From Streptosporangiaceae bacterium (GTDB lineage Bacteria; Actinomycetota; Actinomycetes; Streptosporangiales; Streptosporangiaceae), in NCBI GenBank assembly GCA_030052355.1, contig JASIGS010000428.1, positions 1 to 10,889 on the forward strand: a stretch of DNA of 10,889 nt, written 5' to 3'. A program made the translations under genes and the position numbers. Each line of letters opens with the position of its first letter. The first letter of the stretch is position 1. The notes beneath the pieces were generated by a model that worked only from the letters and a program-made list of their open reading frames with translations, had not been told where the DNA came from and made no database searches. Positions 1 through 5,944 of the stretch are shown here, piece after piece.

Positions 1-475
1 CGCACTCGGCCACCATGACCGGGTAGTCGGTGCTGTCCGCGTCGTAAGTCACCGAGTCGCTGGGCGTGAACCCCTGCCACTTCACCTCGATGACTTGGTT
101 GACCAGGTTGGAAATCTGGCTGACAGTCACGTAGCTGTAGTCGGAAAAGCGCTTGCCGGTCGTCGGGTCGTACATCCGCACGCCGCGGACCACGGCGCCG
201 CCAGCAGGCGCGCGCGGCGGCTGGACCGGCTTCGGCTTGGGCTTCGGCTTCTTGTGCTTAGGCGCCTTGCTGGCGGATACCGACGGCGAGGGGCTCGGGC
301 TCGCCGATGAAGTCGTCGCCGATGAAGTACTCGCCGAAGCTGTAGGACTGGCGGATGCCGCCGCCGGCTCGGCGGCCGCCCACGGCAGCAGCACGACGCC
401 GAGCGTCACGCAGGCGGCGCCTGCGAGGGCGGCCACGCGGGCCGTCAGGGTGGCCGCTGGCTTACGCGCGCGCAT
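1..475 (-). CDS. Secreted protein of the pst locus, 5' part only (runs off left edge)
   Basis: An open frame of 158 codons begins at ATG 475-473 and continues past position 1, so the C-terminal part is missing. The start is supported by AAGGAA about 10 bases upstream. Residues 1-35 form a Sec-type signal peptide: basic MRARK, a hydrophobic stretch at 12-33, and a likely cleavage after PWAAA. Residues 36-70 are almost entirely Ala, Ser, Thr and Pro, and 71-83 alternate Lys and Pro; this looks like a cell-wall-spanning linker. Folded sequence starts near residue 92 (GGAVVRGVRMYDPTTGKRF) and includes VKWQGFTPSDSVTYDAD. The gene begins 41 bases after pstA ends, so it is probably cotranscribed with it. 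I do not recognise the family. The mature part could be a surface binding or adhesion domain, but no function can be assigned from this fragment. Only its export and its place in the Pst locus are well supported. Confidence 0.8.
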   Translation of the reverse strand, partial: MRARKPAATLTARVAALAGAACVTLGVVLLPWAAAEPAAASASPTASASTSSATTSSASPSPSPSVSASKAPKHKKPKPKPKPVQPPRAPAGGAVVRGVRMYDPTTGKRFSDYSYVTVSQISNLVNQVIEVKWQGFTPSDSVTYDADSTDYPVMVAEC

Positions 476-516
476 GGGGATCTGTTCCTTCGGGGTTGGG
501 GGGTGACCCGGCCAGA

Positions 517-1668
517 TCATGAGCGGGCCGCCTGCCGGTTGAGCTTGCGGATCTGCCGCCTTGACAACTCTCCAGGCCGGCTGCCGCCGACCAGCCGTGC
601 GATCGCGAACAGGACGACCACCACGAGCATCAGCGCGAACCCGGAACCGAACGCGCGCTCGATGTACTTAGGGTACTGGCCGGTGTTCTCGATCGCGTAG
701 TAGATGAACGTCGGCAGCGTGGCCTGCCAGCCGCTGAACGGATTGGCGTTCATGGCGTTGGAGAATCCCGCCGTGAGGATCACGGGCGCGGTCTCGCCGA
801 TGCCACGGGCCATCGCCAGCACGACGGCGGTGGTCAGGCCCGAGCGAGCCGTCGGCAGGATCACCTTCCACACGGTGCGCCAGTGACTGGCGCCGAGCGC
901 GAACGAGGCCTCGCGCAGCGTGCCTGGCACGACCCTCAGCACGACCTCGCTAGCCCGGGTCACGGTCGGCAGCATCACGACGGCGATGGCCAGCGACGCC
1001 GCGAAGCCGGAGGTCGGCACGCCGAGCGTCAGGACCGCCAGCGCGTAGACGAGCAACCCGGCGATGATCGACGGCAGCGCCGTCATGGCGTTGACGATGG
1101 TGCGCACCGGCCGCTCCAGCTTGCCGCCCACCTCGGCGAGGAAGACCGCGGCCGCGATCCCGAGCGGCACGGAGAACAGCGTCGCCAGCGCGATCTGCTC
1201 GAGCGAACCGACGGCCGCGTGCAAGATCCCGCCAGAGCTGAGCGACTGCACCGGACCCGTGCTTTGCATCGTCTGGGTCCAGAAGTTCAGGTGAGTGATC
1301 GCGGCCAGGCCCTTGACGAAGCTGTAGCCGATCTGGTCGATCACCACGACGCACGCGAAGATGCCGCCCGTGCTCACGAGCACGCCCATGGTCCGGTCGC
1401 GGACGACGAGCGCCTTCCACTGCAGCGCGGCAGCCCCGAGGTAGAACAGCACGAACACCACGTACCAGCAGATCCAGAAGCCGAGCGCACCGCTGAAGGG
1501 CAGTACCCGCTCGTACACGATCCAGCTGAGCCCGAGCGATCCCGCCGCGGCCCCGGCCACGGTGAGCACGTCTTCCGGCGTGACCCTGGTGATCCGCAGC
1601 GGTGTGTCGCTGACGCGGCCCGACTCCGCGTCTGCGCTGCGTGGCCCTGCCTGGCCGAGGGTGGTCAT
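517..1668 (-). CDS. pstA: Phosphate ABC transporter permease PstA
   Basis: One of the two membrane subunits of the Pst phosphate importer; it pairs with PstC and contacts the PstB ATPase. The protein has 383 residues. The ABC-permease EAA loop is at 253-272 (EASFALGASHWRTVWKVILP), followed by GETAP at 291-295, typical of PstA. Hydrophobic segments lie near 96-117, 150-176, 194-214, 221-237, 276-300 and 342-360. Two further segments at about 36-56 and 63-84 precede the usual six-helix core, so the protein is some 80-90 residues longer than the usual PstA (about 280-300). The ATG at 1668 follows AAGGGAA by about 8 bases, and the gene begins 31 bases after pstC stops, consistent with one transcript. 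The basic C-terminal tail (RRQIRKLNRQAARS) should be cytoplasmic. The assignment to PstA, not PstC, rests on GETAP, the order after pstC and the overall similarity. Confidence 0.93.
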   Translation of the reverse strand: MTTLGQAGPRSADAESGRVSDTPLRITRVTPEDVLTVAGAAAGSLGLSWIVYERVLPFSGALGFWICWYVVFVLFYLGAAALQWKALVVRDRTMGVLVSTGGIFACVVVIDQIGYSFVKGLAAITHLNFWTQTMQSTGPVQSLSSGGILHAAVGSLEQIALATLFSVPLGIAAAVFLAEVGGKLERPVRTIVNAMTALPSIIAGLLVYALAVLTLGVPTSGFAASLAIAVVMLPTVTRASEVVLRVVPGTLREASFALGASHWRTVWKVILPTARSGLTTAVVLAMARGIGETAPVILTAGFSNAMNANPFSGWQATLPTFIYYAIENTGQYPKYIERAFGSGFALMLVVVVLFAIARLVGGSRPGELSRRQIRKLNRQAARS

Positions 1669-1699
1669 CGAGCGGTTCCCTTCATCCGGCGGACGGGCC

Positions 1700-2701
1700 C
1701 TAATCCGCGGTCACCGCGCCCGAGCGTGATCTGTTGATGATCATCGCGGCGAGCGAGTTGACGATGAGCGTGATGGCGAACAGCGCCAGGCCCGCCGCCA
1801 TCAGGGCTGACAGCATGTGCGAACTCGCGTAGGCCCACTGGCCCGCGATGAGCGCGGCAACGGAATTGCCCCCGCTCTGCAGGACGTGCCAGTTGAGCGT
1901 GTAGATGGGGGAGATGATCAGCAGCACGGCTATCGTCTCCCCGAGTGCCCGGCCTATGCCCAGCATGCACGCACCGACCACGCCGCCGCGACCGAACGGG
2001 AGGACAACGGTGCGCACCATGCCCCAGCGCGTTGACCCCAGCGCGTACGCGGCCTCCCGCTCGCCTTGCGGCGCCTGTGAGAAGACCTCGCGGGACAGCG
2101 ACGTGATGATGGGGATGGCCATCAGCGAGACCACCATCCCGGCTATCGCGGGCGAGCCGACGAACGTAGAGCCGCTCGCGATGATGGTGGTGCGGAACGG
2201 GGGGAACCAGTGGAAGTGCCGGGAGAGCCAGCCCATCACGCCGATCACGCGGGGCATCAGCCAGAACCTGCCCCAGACACCGTAGATGATGCTCGGGATC
2301 GCCGCCATCAGGTCGATGACCGCGATGAGGATGCGGCGCAGCCGACCCGGCGCGTACTCGGAAATGAAGATCGCGCCGCCTACCGCGAGCGGGATGGCGA
2401 TCAGGCTCGCGATCGCTCCGATGATGATCGTCCCTGGCAGCACGCCGCCGATGCCGAACTGGTTGCCGACGAAGAGCCAGCTTTGCTTGGTGAAAAATGA
2501 CAGGCCGTCGGCATGGAGCGCCCACCAGCTTCGGATGATCAGAAAGGCGAGAATCAGGCCGGTAATGAAAAAGCTGGACAGCCCGGCGGCCCGCAGTCCG
2601 TTCCGGAAGATCACGTCTCCCCGCGACGGACGCGACACGATCTTGCGGGGAGTGTCGTCCTCGGCTGGCGTTGGCTTGACTGAGGTCACCGCGACGGCCA
2701 T
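1700..2701 (-). CDS. pstC: Phosphate ABC transporter permease PstC
   Basis: Membrane subunit of the Pst phosphate importer, partner of PstA. From the ATG at 2701 it has 333 residues, near the family norm. In that numbering the first membrane helix is at about 43-57, the PstC-typical stretch LPGTIIIGAIASLIAIPLAV at 88-107, IPSIIYGVWG at 135-144, and the EAA loop REAAYALGSTRWGMVRTVVLP at 215-235, followed by GRALGETIAV. A further in-frame ATG at 2737 would add 12 residues (MEGRNRHGRGFG). I prefer 2701 because GGGAGGGG lies about 9 bases before it, while 2737 has no convincing ribosome binding site and the extra codons would contain that site. The gene is preceded by an AT-rich leader with a strong hairpin and possible PHO-type repeats, so it may have its own promoter. 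It is followed 31 bases later by pstA. Confidence 0.94.
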   Translation of the reverse strand: MAVAVTSVKPTPAEDDTPRKIVSRPSRGDVIFRNGLRAAGLSSFFITGLILAFLIIRSWWALHADGLSFFTKQSWLFVGNQFGIGGVLPGTIIIGAIASLIAIPLAVGGAIFISEYAPGRLRRILIAVIDLMAAIPSIIYGVWGRFWLMPRVIGVMGWLSRHFHWFPPFRTTIIASGSTFVGSPAIAGMVVSLMAIPIITSLSREVFSQAPQGEREAAYALGSTRWGMVRTVVLPFGRGGVVGACMLGIGRALGETIAVLLIISPIYTLNWHVLQSGGNSVAALIAGQWAYASSHMLSALMAAGLALFAITLIVNSLAAMIINRSRSGAVTAD

Positions 2702-2780
2702 GCCAAAGCCCCTCCCGTGCCGGTTGCGGCCCTCCATGAAGCAGCCACGTCCGCCTCAGGCCAATACATACTCTTCAACT

Positions 2781-2822
2781 CGCATTACTAGCTATCTATC
2801 AGAAAGTGAACAGCAGACGAAC
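2781..2822 (-). promoter_or_regulatory. Candidate promoter with PHO-box-like tandem repeats before pstC
   Basis: Read on the minus strand, two adjacent 11-base units, GTTCGTCTGCT (2822-2812) and GTTCACTTTCT (2811-2801), agree at 7 of 11 positions and share a GTTC start. Actinobacterial PhoP/PHO boxes are tandem 11-base units beginning GTTCA, so this is a plausible match. An AT-rich stretch follows, with -10-like hexamers such as TAGTAA (2790-2785). It lies about 80-120 bases before the pstC start. Assignment is by pattern only; no -35 or -10 is decisive. Confidence 0.4.
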
Positions 2823-2868
2823 AGGTGATTTCGCTGCGGTCACTTTGCCGCGCAGCGAAATCACCTGT
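2821..2868 (-). terminator. Perfect 18-bp hairpin between the HtaA-like gene and pstC
   Basis: ACAGGTGATTTCGCTGCG (2821-2838) and its exact complement CGCAGCGAAATCACCTGT (2851-2868) flank a 12-base loop. The hairpin begins 30 bases after the stop of the HtaA-like gene and ends well before pstC, the usual place for an intrinsic terminator or attenuator. No clear U-run follows on the minus strand, which is common for actinobacterial terminators. It could also stabilise the 3' end of the upstream mRNA. Its left edge overlaps the candidate PHO repeats by two bases. Confidence 0.7.
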
Positions 2869-2898
2869 CCGCCGTTACGCCAGGCCGATGTCCTCCCG

Positions 2899-3525
2899 TC
2901 AGCTAGTGGTCGCGACGTCGTAGGTCGCCGCGAAACTGCCCAGCTTCTGTCCGGGCTTGAAATAGGTGGTGTGCAGCGCGCTGTTCAGGTAGCCGGCGCC
3001 GCCGTAGGTCAGGTAGATCGCGCTGGCAGAGAGGGTCTGGGTGGCCGGCGGTCCGGCGTTAGCCGCACCGTTCAGCGCGCCGCCGAGTTGAGCCACCACC
3101 ACGCTGTGCGTGCCCACCTCGCCCGTCAGGTACAACGTGCCGTAGTTCAGCGCCGGGTCGCTGAGTGTCACCGACTTGCCGGTGATCCCGTCGACCAGTT
3201 GCAGCGTGCCGGCAAAGTCCAGGGTCCCTACCGTGCCGATGTACGTGGCGTCACCGCCGGAAACCTGGAGCGTGATCTGCTCCCCGGACTTCACTTCGGT
3301 CGCGGTCCCGGTGTTTCCCGGCAGCACGACGATGCCGTACTTCGCCAGGACGTCAACGTATCCCTGTCGTATCACGATGGTGCCGGTCCCGCCGCTGTCG
3401 GTCGTTCCGGCGATTGCCGGGGCCGCGGCCCCGGTCGCGAGCAGCACGCCGACAACGGCGCCCGTCAGGCCCACGGCGCCGGCGACACCCGCTAGCCCCG
3501 CAGTGCGGCCGAACCTCTTCCGCAT
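2899..3525 (-). CDS. Small secreted HtaA-domain-like protein in the pst locus
   Basis: The protein has 208 residues. Residues 1-39 form a Sec signal peptide: MRKRFGRTAG, a hydrophobic core at 11-33, and probable cleavage after AIA at 39. The mature part has no cysteine and no membrane anchor and looks all-beta. It has features reminiscent of HtaA domains: GTVGTLDFAGTLQL (97-110), VTLSDPALNYGTLYLTGEV (119-137), and a C-terminal stretch ASAIYLTYGGAGYLNSAL (167-184) followed by PGQKLGSFAATYDV (191-204). HtaA domains were first described in corynebacterial haem-binding surface proteins, but many actinobacterial members have no known ligand. The resemblance is my recognition of the pattern, not a search result. 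The ATG at 3525 follows GAAGG by 9 bases. The gene lies 103 bases after the pstS-like gene and before pstC, with a hairpin on each side. A role in the cell envelope linked to phosphate limitation is an inference from location only. Confidence 0.85.
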   Translation of the reverse strand: MRKRFGRTAGLAGVAGAVGLTGAVVGVLLATGAAAPAIAGTTDSGGTGTIVIRQGYVDVLAKYGIVVLPGNTGTATEVKSGEQITLQVSGGDATYIGTVGTLDFAGTLQLVDGITGKSVTLSDPALNYGTLYLTGEVGTHSVVVAQLGGALNGAANAGPPATQTLSASAIYLTYGGAGYLNSALHTTYFKPGQKLGSFAATYDVATTS

Positions 3526-3582
3526 GATTGCAAGCCTTCTTTCTTAGTGTGAGTTCGAGTTATCAGCAACGGGGAAGACGCA

Positions 3583-3616
3583 CGGGTTGCGGGCGGCGCA
3601 AGCCGCCCGCAACCCG
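3583..3616 (-). terminator. GC-rich 15-bp hairpin just after the pstS-like gene
   Basis: CGGGTTGCGGGCGGC (3583-3597) pairs perfectly with GCCGCCCGCAACCCG (3602-3616) around a four-base loop. It starts 12 bases after the stop codon of the pstS-like gene. The stem is very stable but no U-tract follows on the minus strand. Placed between the binding-protein gene and the rest of the locus, it probably terminates or attenuates transcription and so favours abundant binding protein over permeases; mRNA stabilisation is the alternative. Confidence 0.75.
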
Positions 3617-3628
3617 ACGCTCAGTAGC

Positions 3629-4852
3629 TCACGAGCCGAGGCCGCAAGCCGGAGTGGTCAGGAATCCGTAGTTCTCGATCGCCTGCTTGGCCTCCGAGTT
3701 CGCGCAGAACCAGCCCTTGACCTTGGCGGTCGCCGATGCCAGGAACGGCTCAAGGTAGTTCGGGATGTGGTCGCCGTTCTTGCTGGTGGTCGCGTACAGC
3801 ACGACGTCGTAGATCGGCCGCAGGAAGTCGCCGAGGCTGCCCTCGTCCAGCTTCGTGTCAATCTTGGTGTTCACGCCGGTGCCCACCGTGGCGGCCTTGC
3901 CGTTGATCGCGCCGAGAACCAGGTTGCCGACCTCATTGCGGCCGAACTTGTTCTCCGTCTTGGAGGGGAGCTTGCCCAGCGCGGCTGAGTGGTACTTCTG
4001 CGCGATGTACTTGCCGATCGAGACCGGCACGATGACATTCGGGTTCGGCACCTTCTTGCCATTGACGGTCGTGTAGAAGACCGGCTCGATGCCCTCGTTC
4101 TGCTGCACCGTGACCGACGCGTCCTCGTTGAGGCAGGCCGCCGGCGTCGCGGACAGACCGAGCGCGGTCAGCCAGAACTTGGTCACGCCCGCCGTGGTCG
4201 GCGGCAGCAGGGCGACGATCGGCTGGCTCGCGGCCGCGCCCGTGACGCCGACCTGTCCCCACGTGGTCGCGGTGCAGCTGTAAATCGCCTTCAGGTCTGC
4301 GGTGGTGAGGTTCGTCGGTGCGTTACCGCCCTTGTTCACGGCGTAGGTCTCGGCGTCCTCGGCCAGCCGCACGTACAGGTCGCCGCCCTTGCCCGAGCCC
4401 AGGTGGTCGGACGACGAGCGGTACTGCGCCGACCTGACGAAGTCGATGCACGGGTGCTTGTTGCCCTTGGGACCGGTCTTGTCGCCGAAGTCCGCTTCCC
4501 ACGTGGTCAGGCCGGCACCGCTGCCATCTGGCCGGTTAACGACGTCACAGCCCTGCTTCGGCGTGATCGTGCTCGTGAGGTTCAGCGGGTTGTTCGGCGG
4601 GGTGGCGTCCCAGCTGTAGATGTAGGGGTGCGTCGCGTTGTGGGTCTTGTGGGACGTGTCGTAGTCGTATGCCAGCTGGTCAAACAGCGTGTCATCGGTG
4701 TCGGCGCCGACCGCGACGATGTCGTAGTACTTCGGGACCACGGGCTTGCCGTTGCTGCCTACCGGATCGGCAAGGGCCGACCCGGCGGTCAGCGCGGTCC
4801 CAGCCAGCACGGCTCCCGCCGCGAGCAGGCTCAGGCCTTTGAACACGCGCAC
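3629..4852 (-). CDS. pstS: PstS-like secreted substrate-binding protein (divergent)
   Basis: Extracytoplasmic binding protein expected to deliver phosphate, or a related oxyanion, to PstC/PstA. The protein has 407 residues. Residues 1-28 are a Sec signal peptide cleaved after ALA; there is no lipobox cysteine, unlike most Gram-positive PstS lipoproteins. The mature start reads KYYDIVAVGADTDDTLFDQL (41-60), at the place where PstS proteins have their first ligand loop. A second loop is RSSSDHLGSGKGGD (145-158). Six cysteines (102, 135, 193, 240, 383, 403) could form three disulfides. The later segment PPTTAGVTKFWLTALGL (217-233) sits where relatives usually have an SGSGT-type motif, so the ligand site seems altered. 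The start is GTG 4852, with AGGAGG four bases upstream; GTG 4846 (residue 3) is spaced better, at 10 bases. A promoter-like AT-rich region lies upstream. The symbol is given for family and context; phosphate specificity is unproven. Confidence 0.85.
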   Translation of the reverse strand: MRVFKGLSLLAAGAVLAGTALTAGSALADPVGSNGKPVVPKYYDIVAVGADTDDTLFDQLAYDYDTSHKTHNATHPYIYSWDATPPNNPLNLTSTITPKQGCDVVNRPDGSGAGLTTWEADFGDKTGPKGNKHPCIDFVRSAQYRSSSDHLGSGKGGDLYVRLAEDAETYAVNKGGNAPTNLTTADLKAIYSCTATTWGQVGVTGAAASQPIVALLPPTTAGVTKFWLTALGLSATPAACLNEDASVTVQQNEGIEPVFYTTVNGKKVPNPNVIVPVSIGKYIAQKYHSAALGKLPSKTENKFGRNEVGNLVLGAINGKAATVGTGVNTKIDTKLDEGSLGDFLRPIYDVVLYATTSKNGDHIPNYLEPFLASATAKVKGWFCANSEAKQAIENYGFLTTPACGLGS

Positions 4853-4929
4853 ACGTCCTCCTGGAACTTCGATGCGATGGCACGCCGGTTTCGTCTCGTG
4901 ACGGCGTTAACCACGGGTTGAGTCCCTAA

Positions 4930-4997
4930 TTCCTACCAAACTAGCCAAGTAAGTCAAGATAGCTTAGATAACATTTTGATAAAGTCAGCCGGTAAAC
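4930..4997 (-). promoter_or_regulatory. AT-rich promoter region of the pstS-like gene with candidate PHO repeats
   Basis: This stretch is markedly AT-rich in a GC-rich neighbourhood. On the minus strand TTGACT (4957-4952) and TAGGAA (4935-4930) are 16 bases apart, a good sigma70-type -35/-10 pair. Immediately upstream are consecutive 11-base blocks GTTTACCGGCT (4997-4987), GACTTTATCAA (4986-4976) and AATGTTATCTA (4975-4965); the last two agree at 7 of 11 positions. Tandem 11-base units before a pst gene suggest a PhoP/PHO-type operator, though the match to GTTCA is imperfect. Transcription would start about 70 bases before the gene. Confidence 0.5.
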
Positions 4998-5003
4998 TGG
5001 GAT

Positions 5004-5020
5004 TTAGCCGAGCCGACTAA
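5004..5020. repeat. Short imperfect inverted repeat upstream of the pstS-like gene
   Basis: TTAGCCG (5004-5010) and CGACTAA (5014-5020) form an inverted repeat with six of seven pairs around AGC. It lies just upstream of the AT-rich promoter region and 56 bases past the end of the deacetylase gene. It could be an operator half-site pair or a weak terminator stem; it is too short to decide. Confidence 0.25.
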
Positions 5021-5075
5021 GGCCTTCACGGCACGCGCAGTCCGGACCAGAGTGCCTGGCACCGTCCGCAAGACC

Positions 5076-5795
5076 TCAGCGGATGTGCAGAACCTGGAAC
5101 GTTTCGGCCAGGTGCCCCGCGGGCAAGCCGCCGTCCGCCGCTGCGCGGCTCAGCCAGCCGCGCAGCATCTCCTCCAGTCCGTCGGGATCAGCGATCTGGC
5201 TGACGTGACAGCGCAACGCGGCGACCTTCCTGGGGAAGGTAGCGGTTATGTCCACGTAGTCCGTTGGTGCCGGACTGCCTGCGAGCCACACCTCGCGCAC
5301 CGTCCACGGCTCGAGCTTTTCCTGCGCGAGCAGCTCGGGGAACGCGAACGGATTGCGCGCGTCTGGGTAGACCGCGTCCAGCGCAGCGGCGCCGACCGCG
5401 CGGTGGTCGGGGTGGCTCGCGCCCATCCGGGCATAGTTGCGCTCCGGGGTCGGGCAGAGGACACGGTCGGGGCGCAGCAGCCTGATCACGCGCGCCAGGT
5501 CCTTGCGCAGCCCGATCGTCGGCTCGACCACACCGTCCGGGTAGCCGAGGAAGTGCAGGTCGCTCACGCCAACCTGCTTAGCCGCTGCAGTCTGCTCTCC
5601 GCGCCTGATGCTCGCCATCTCGGTGCGCGAGACCGACTCGTCGCTGCCGCCCGCGTCGCCGTCGGTGACGATGCAGTAGCTGACGTCGAGCCCCGACTCC
5701 GTCCACAGCGCGATCGTCCCCGCCGAGCCGAAGTCCACGTCGTCGGGGTGCGCTGCGATCACCAGAATGCGGTCTATCCCCGCGTTCTCGGGCAT
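5076..5795 (-). CDS. LmbE/PIG-L family zinc-dependent N-deacetylase
   Basis: Member of the LmbE/GlcNAc-PI deacetylase family, which hydrolyse N-acetyl groups from sugar conjugates; family members include MshB and Mca/BshB-type enzymes. Counting from the ATG at 5798 (240 residues), the zinc-binding motif AHPDD is at 16-20, TDGDAGG at 45-51 and the third zinc-ligand region SHPDHR at 128-133, so the metal site is complete. There is no signal peptide, so it should be cytosolic. Length is at the short end of the family. Two ATG codons are adjacent (5798, 5795). I choose 5795 because TAGGAT (5807-5802) lies exactly six bases before it, as a -10 box does for a leaderless transcript; the AGGA within it could also serve as a ribosome binding site. 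It is transcribed divergently from kynureninase. The substrate cannot be told; mycothiol, sugar or antibiotic intermediates are all possible. Confidence 0.9.
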   Translation of the reverse strand: MPENAGIDRILVIAAHPDDVDFGSAGTIALWTESGLDVSYCIVTDGDAGGSDESVSRTEMASIRRGEQTAAAKQVGVSDLHFLGYPDGVVEPTIGLRKDLARVIRLLRPDRVLCPTPERNYARMGASHPDHRAVGAAALDAVYPDARNPFAFPELLAQEKLEPWTVREVWLAGSPAPTDYVDITATFPRKVAALRCHVSQIADPDGLEEMLRGWLSRAAADGGLPAGHLAETFQVLHIR

Positions 5796-5801
5796 CATCC
5801 G

Positions 5802-5807
5802 ATCCTA
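5802..5807 (-). promoter_or_regulatory. -10 box placed for a leaderless deacetylase transcript
   Basis: TAGGAT on the minus strand fits TANNNT and ends six bases before the second ATG (5795), so transcription would begin at or next to that codon. No good -35 is visible. The AGGA inside it could instead be a Shine-Dalgarno sequence. Confidence 0.45.
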
Positions 5808-5931
5808 CGATCCACAGCCGGACTTGGGATCGGGGTCCCGGTTGCCGACGCCACCTGAAGGCAGCCGCCAACCAGGCTTAGTGTTAGCCGAGCGCAGGGC
5901 CGGGTACCCGATCTGCGCGAGGTCGCTCAGC

Positions 5932-5937
5932 TAGGGT
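5932..5937 (+). promoter_or_regulatory. -10 box placed for a leaderless kynureninase transcript
   Basis: TAGGGT (TANNNT) is followed by seven bases and then GTG 5945, so the predicted transcription start coincides with the start codon. A GGGAG just before the GTG is only two bases away, too close for normal ribosome binding. No clear -35 hexamer is visible. Confidence 0.45.
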
Positions 5938-5944
5938 GGGAGTC

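Noticed and set aside
883..1737. Long plus-strand open frame of 284 codons opposite pstA
   Set aside because: It is antisense to the well-supported pstA, rich in Arg, Gly, His and Asp as expected of GC-rich shadow frames, and has no recognisable domain.
3540..3574. TTGCTG-17-TAAGAA as a promoter of the HtaA-like gene
   Set aside because: The spacing is good, but the predicted transcript would start within or after the ribosome binding site and leave the gene poorly translated. Not strong enough to list.
3989..4921. Plus-strand open frame of 310 codons opposite the pstS-like gene
   Set aside because: Shadow of the pstS-like gene; no domain, and it crosses the AT-rich upstream region without any start signal of its own.
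5041..5075. Terminator after the deacetylase gene
   Set aside because: Only short stems such as GTGCC/GGCAC with a one-base loop are possible; nothing comparable to the other hairpins.
5884..5893. TTAGCCGAGC, also present at 5004-5013, as a shared operator
   Set aside because: Dozens of exact ten-base repeats are expected by chance in a window this size, and the flanks do not match.
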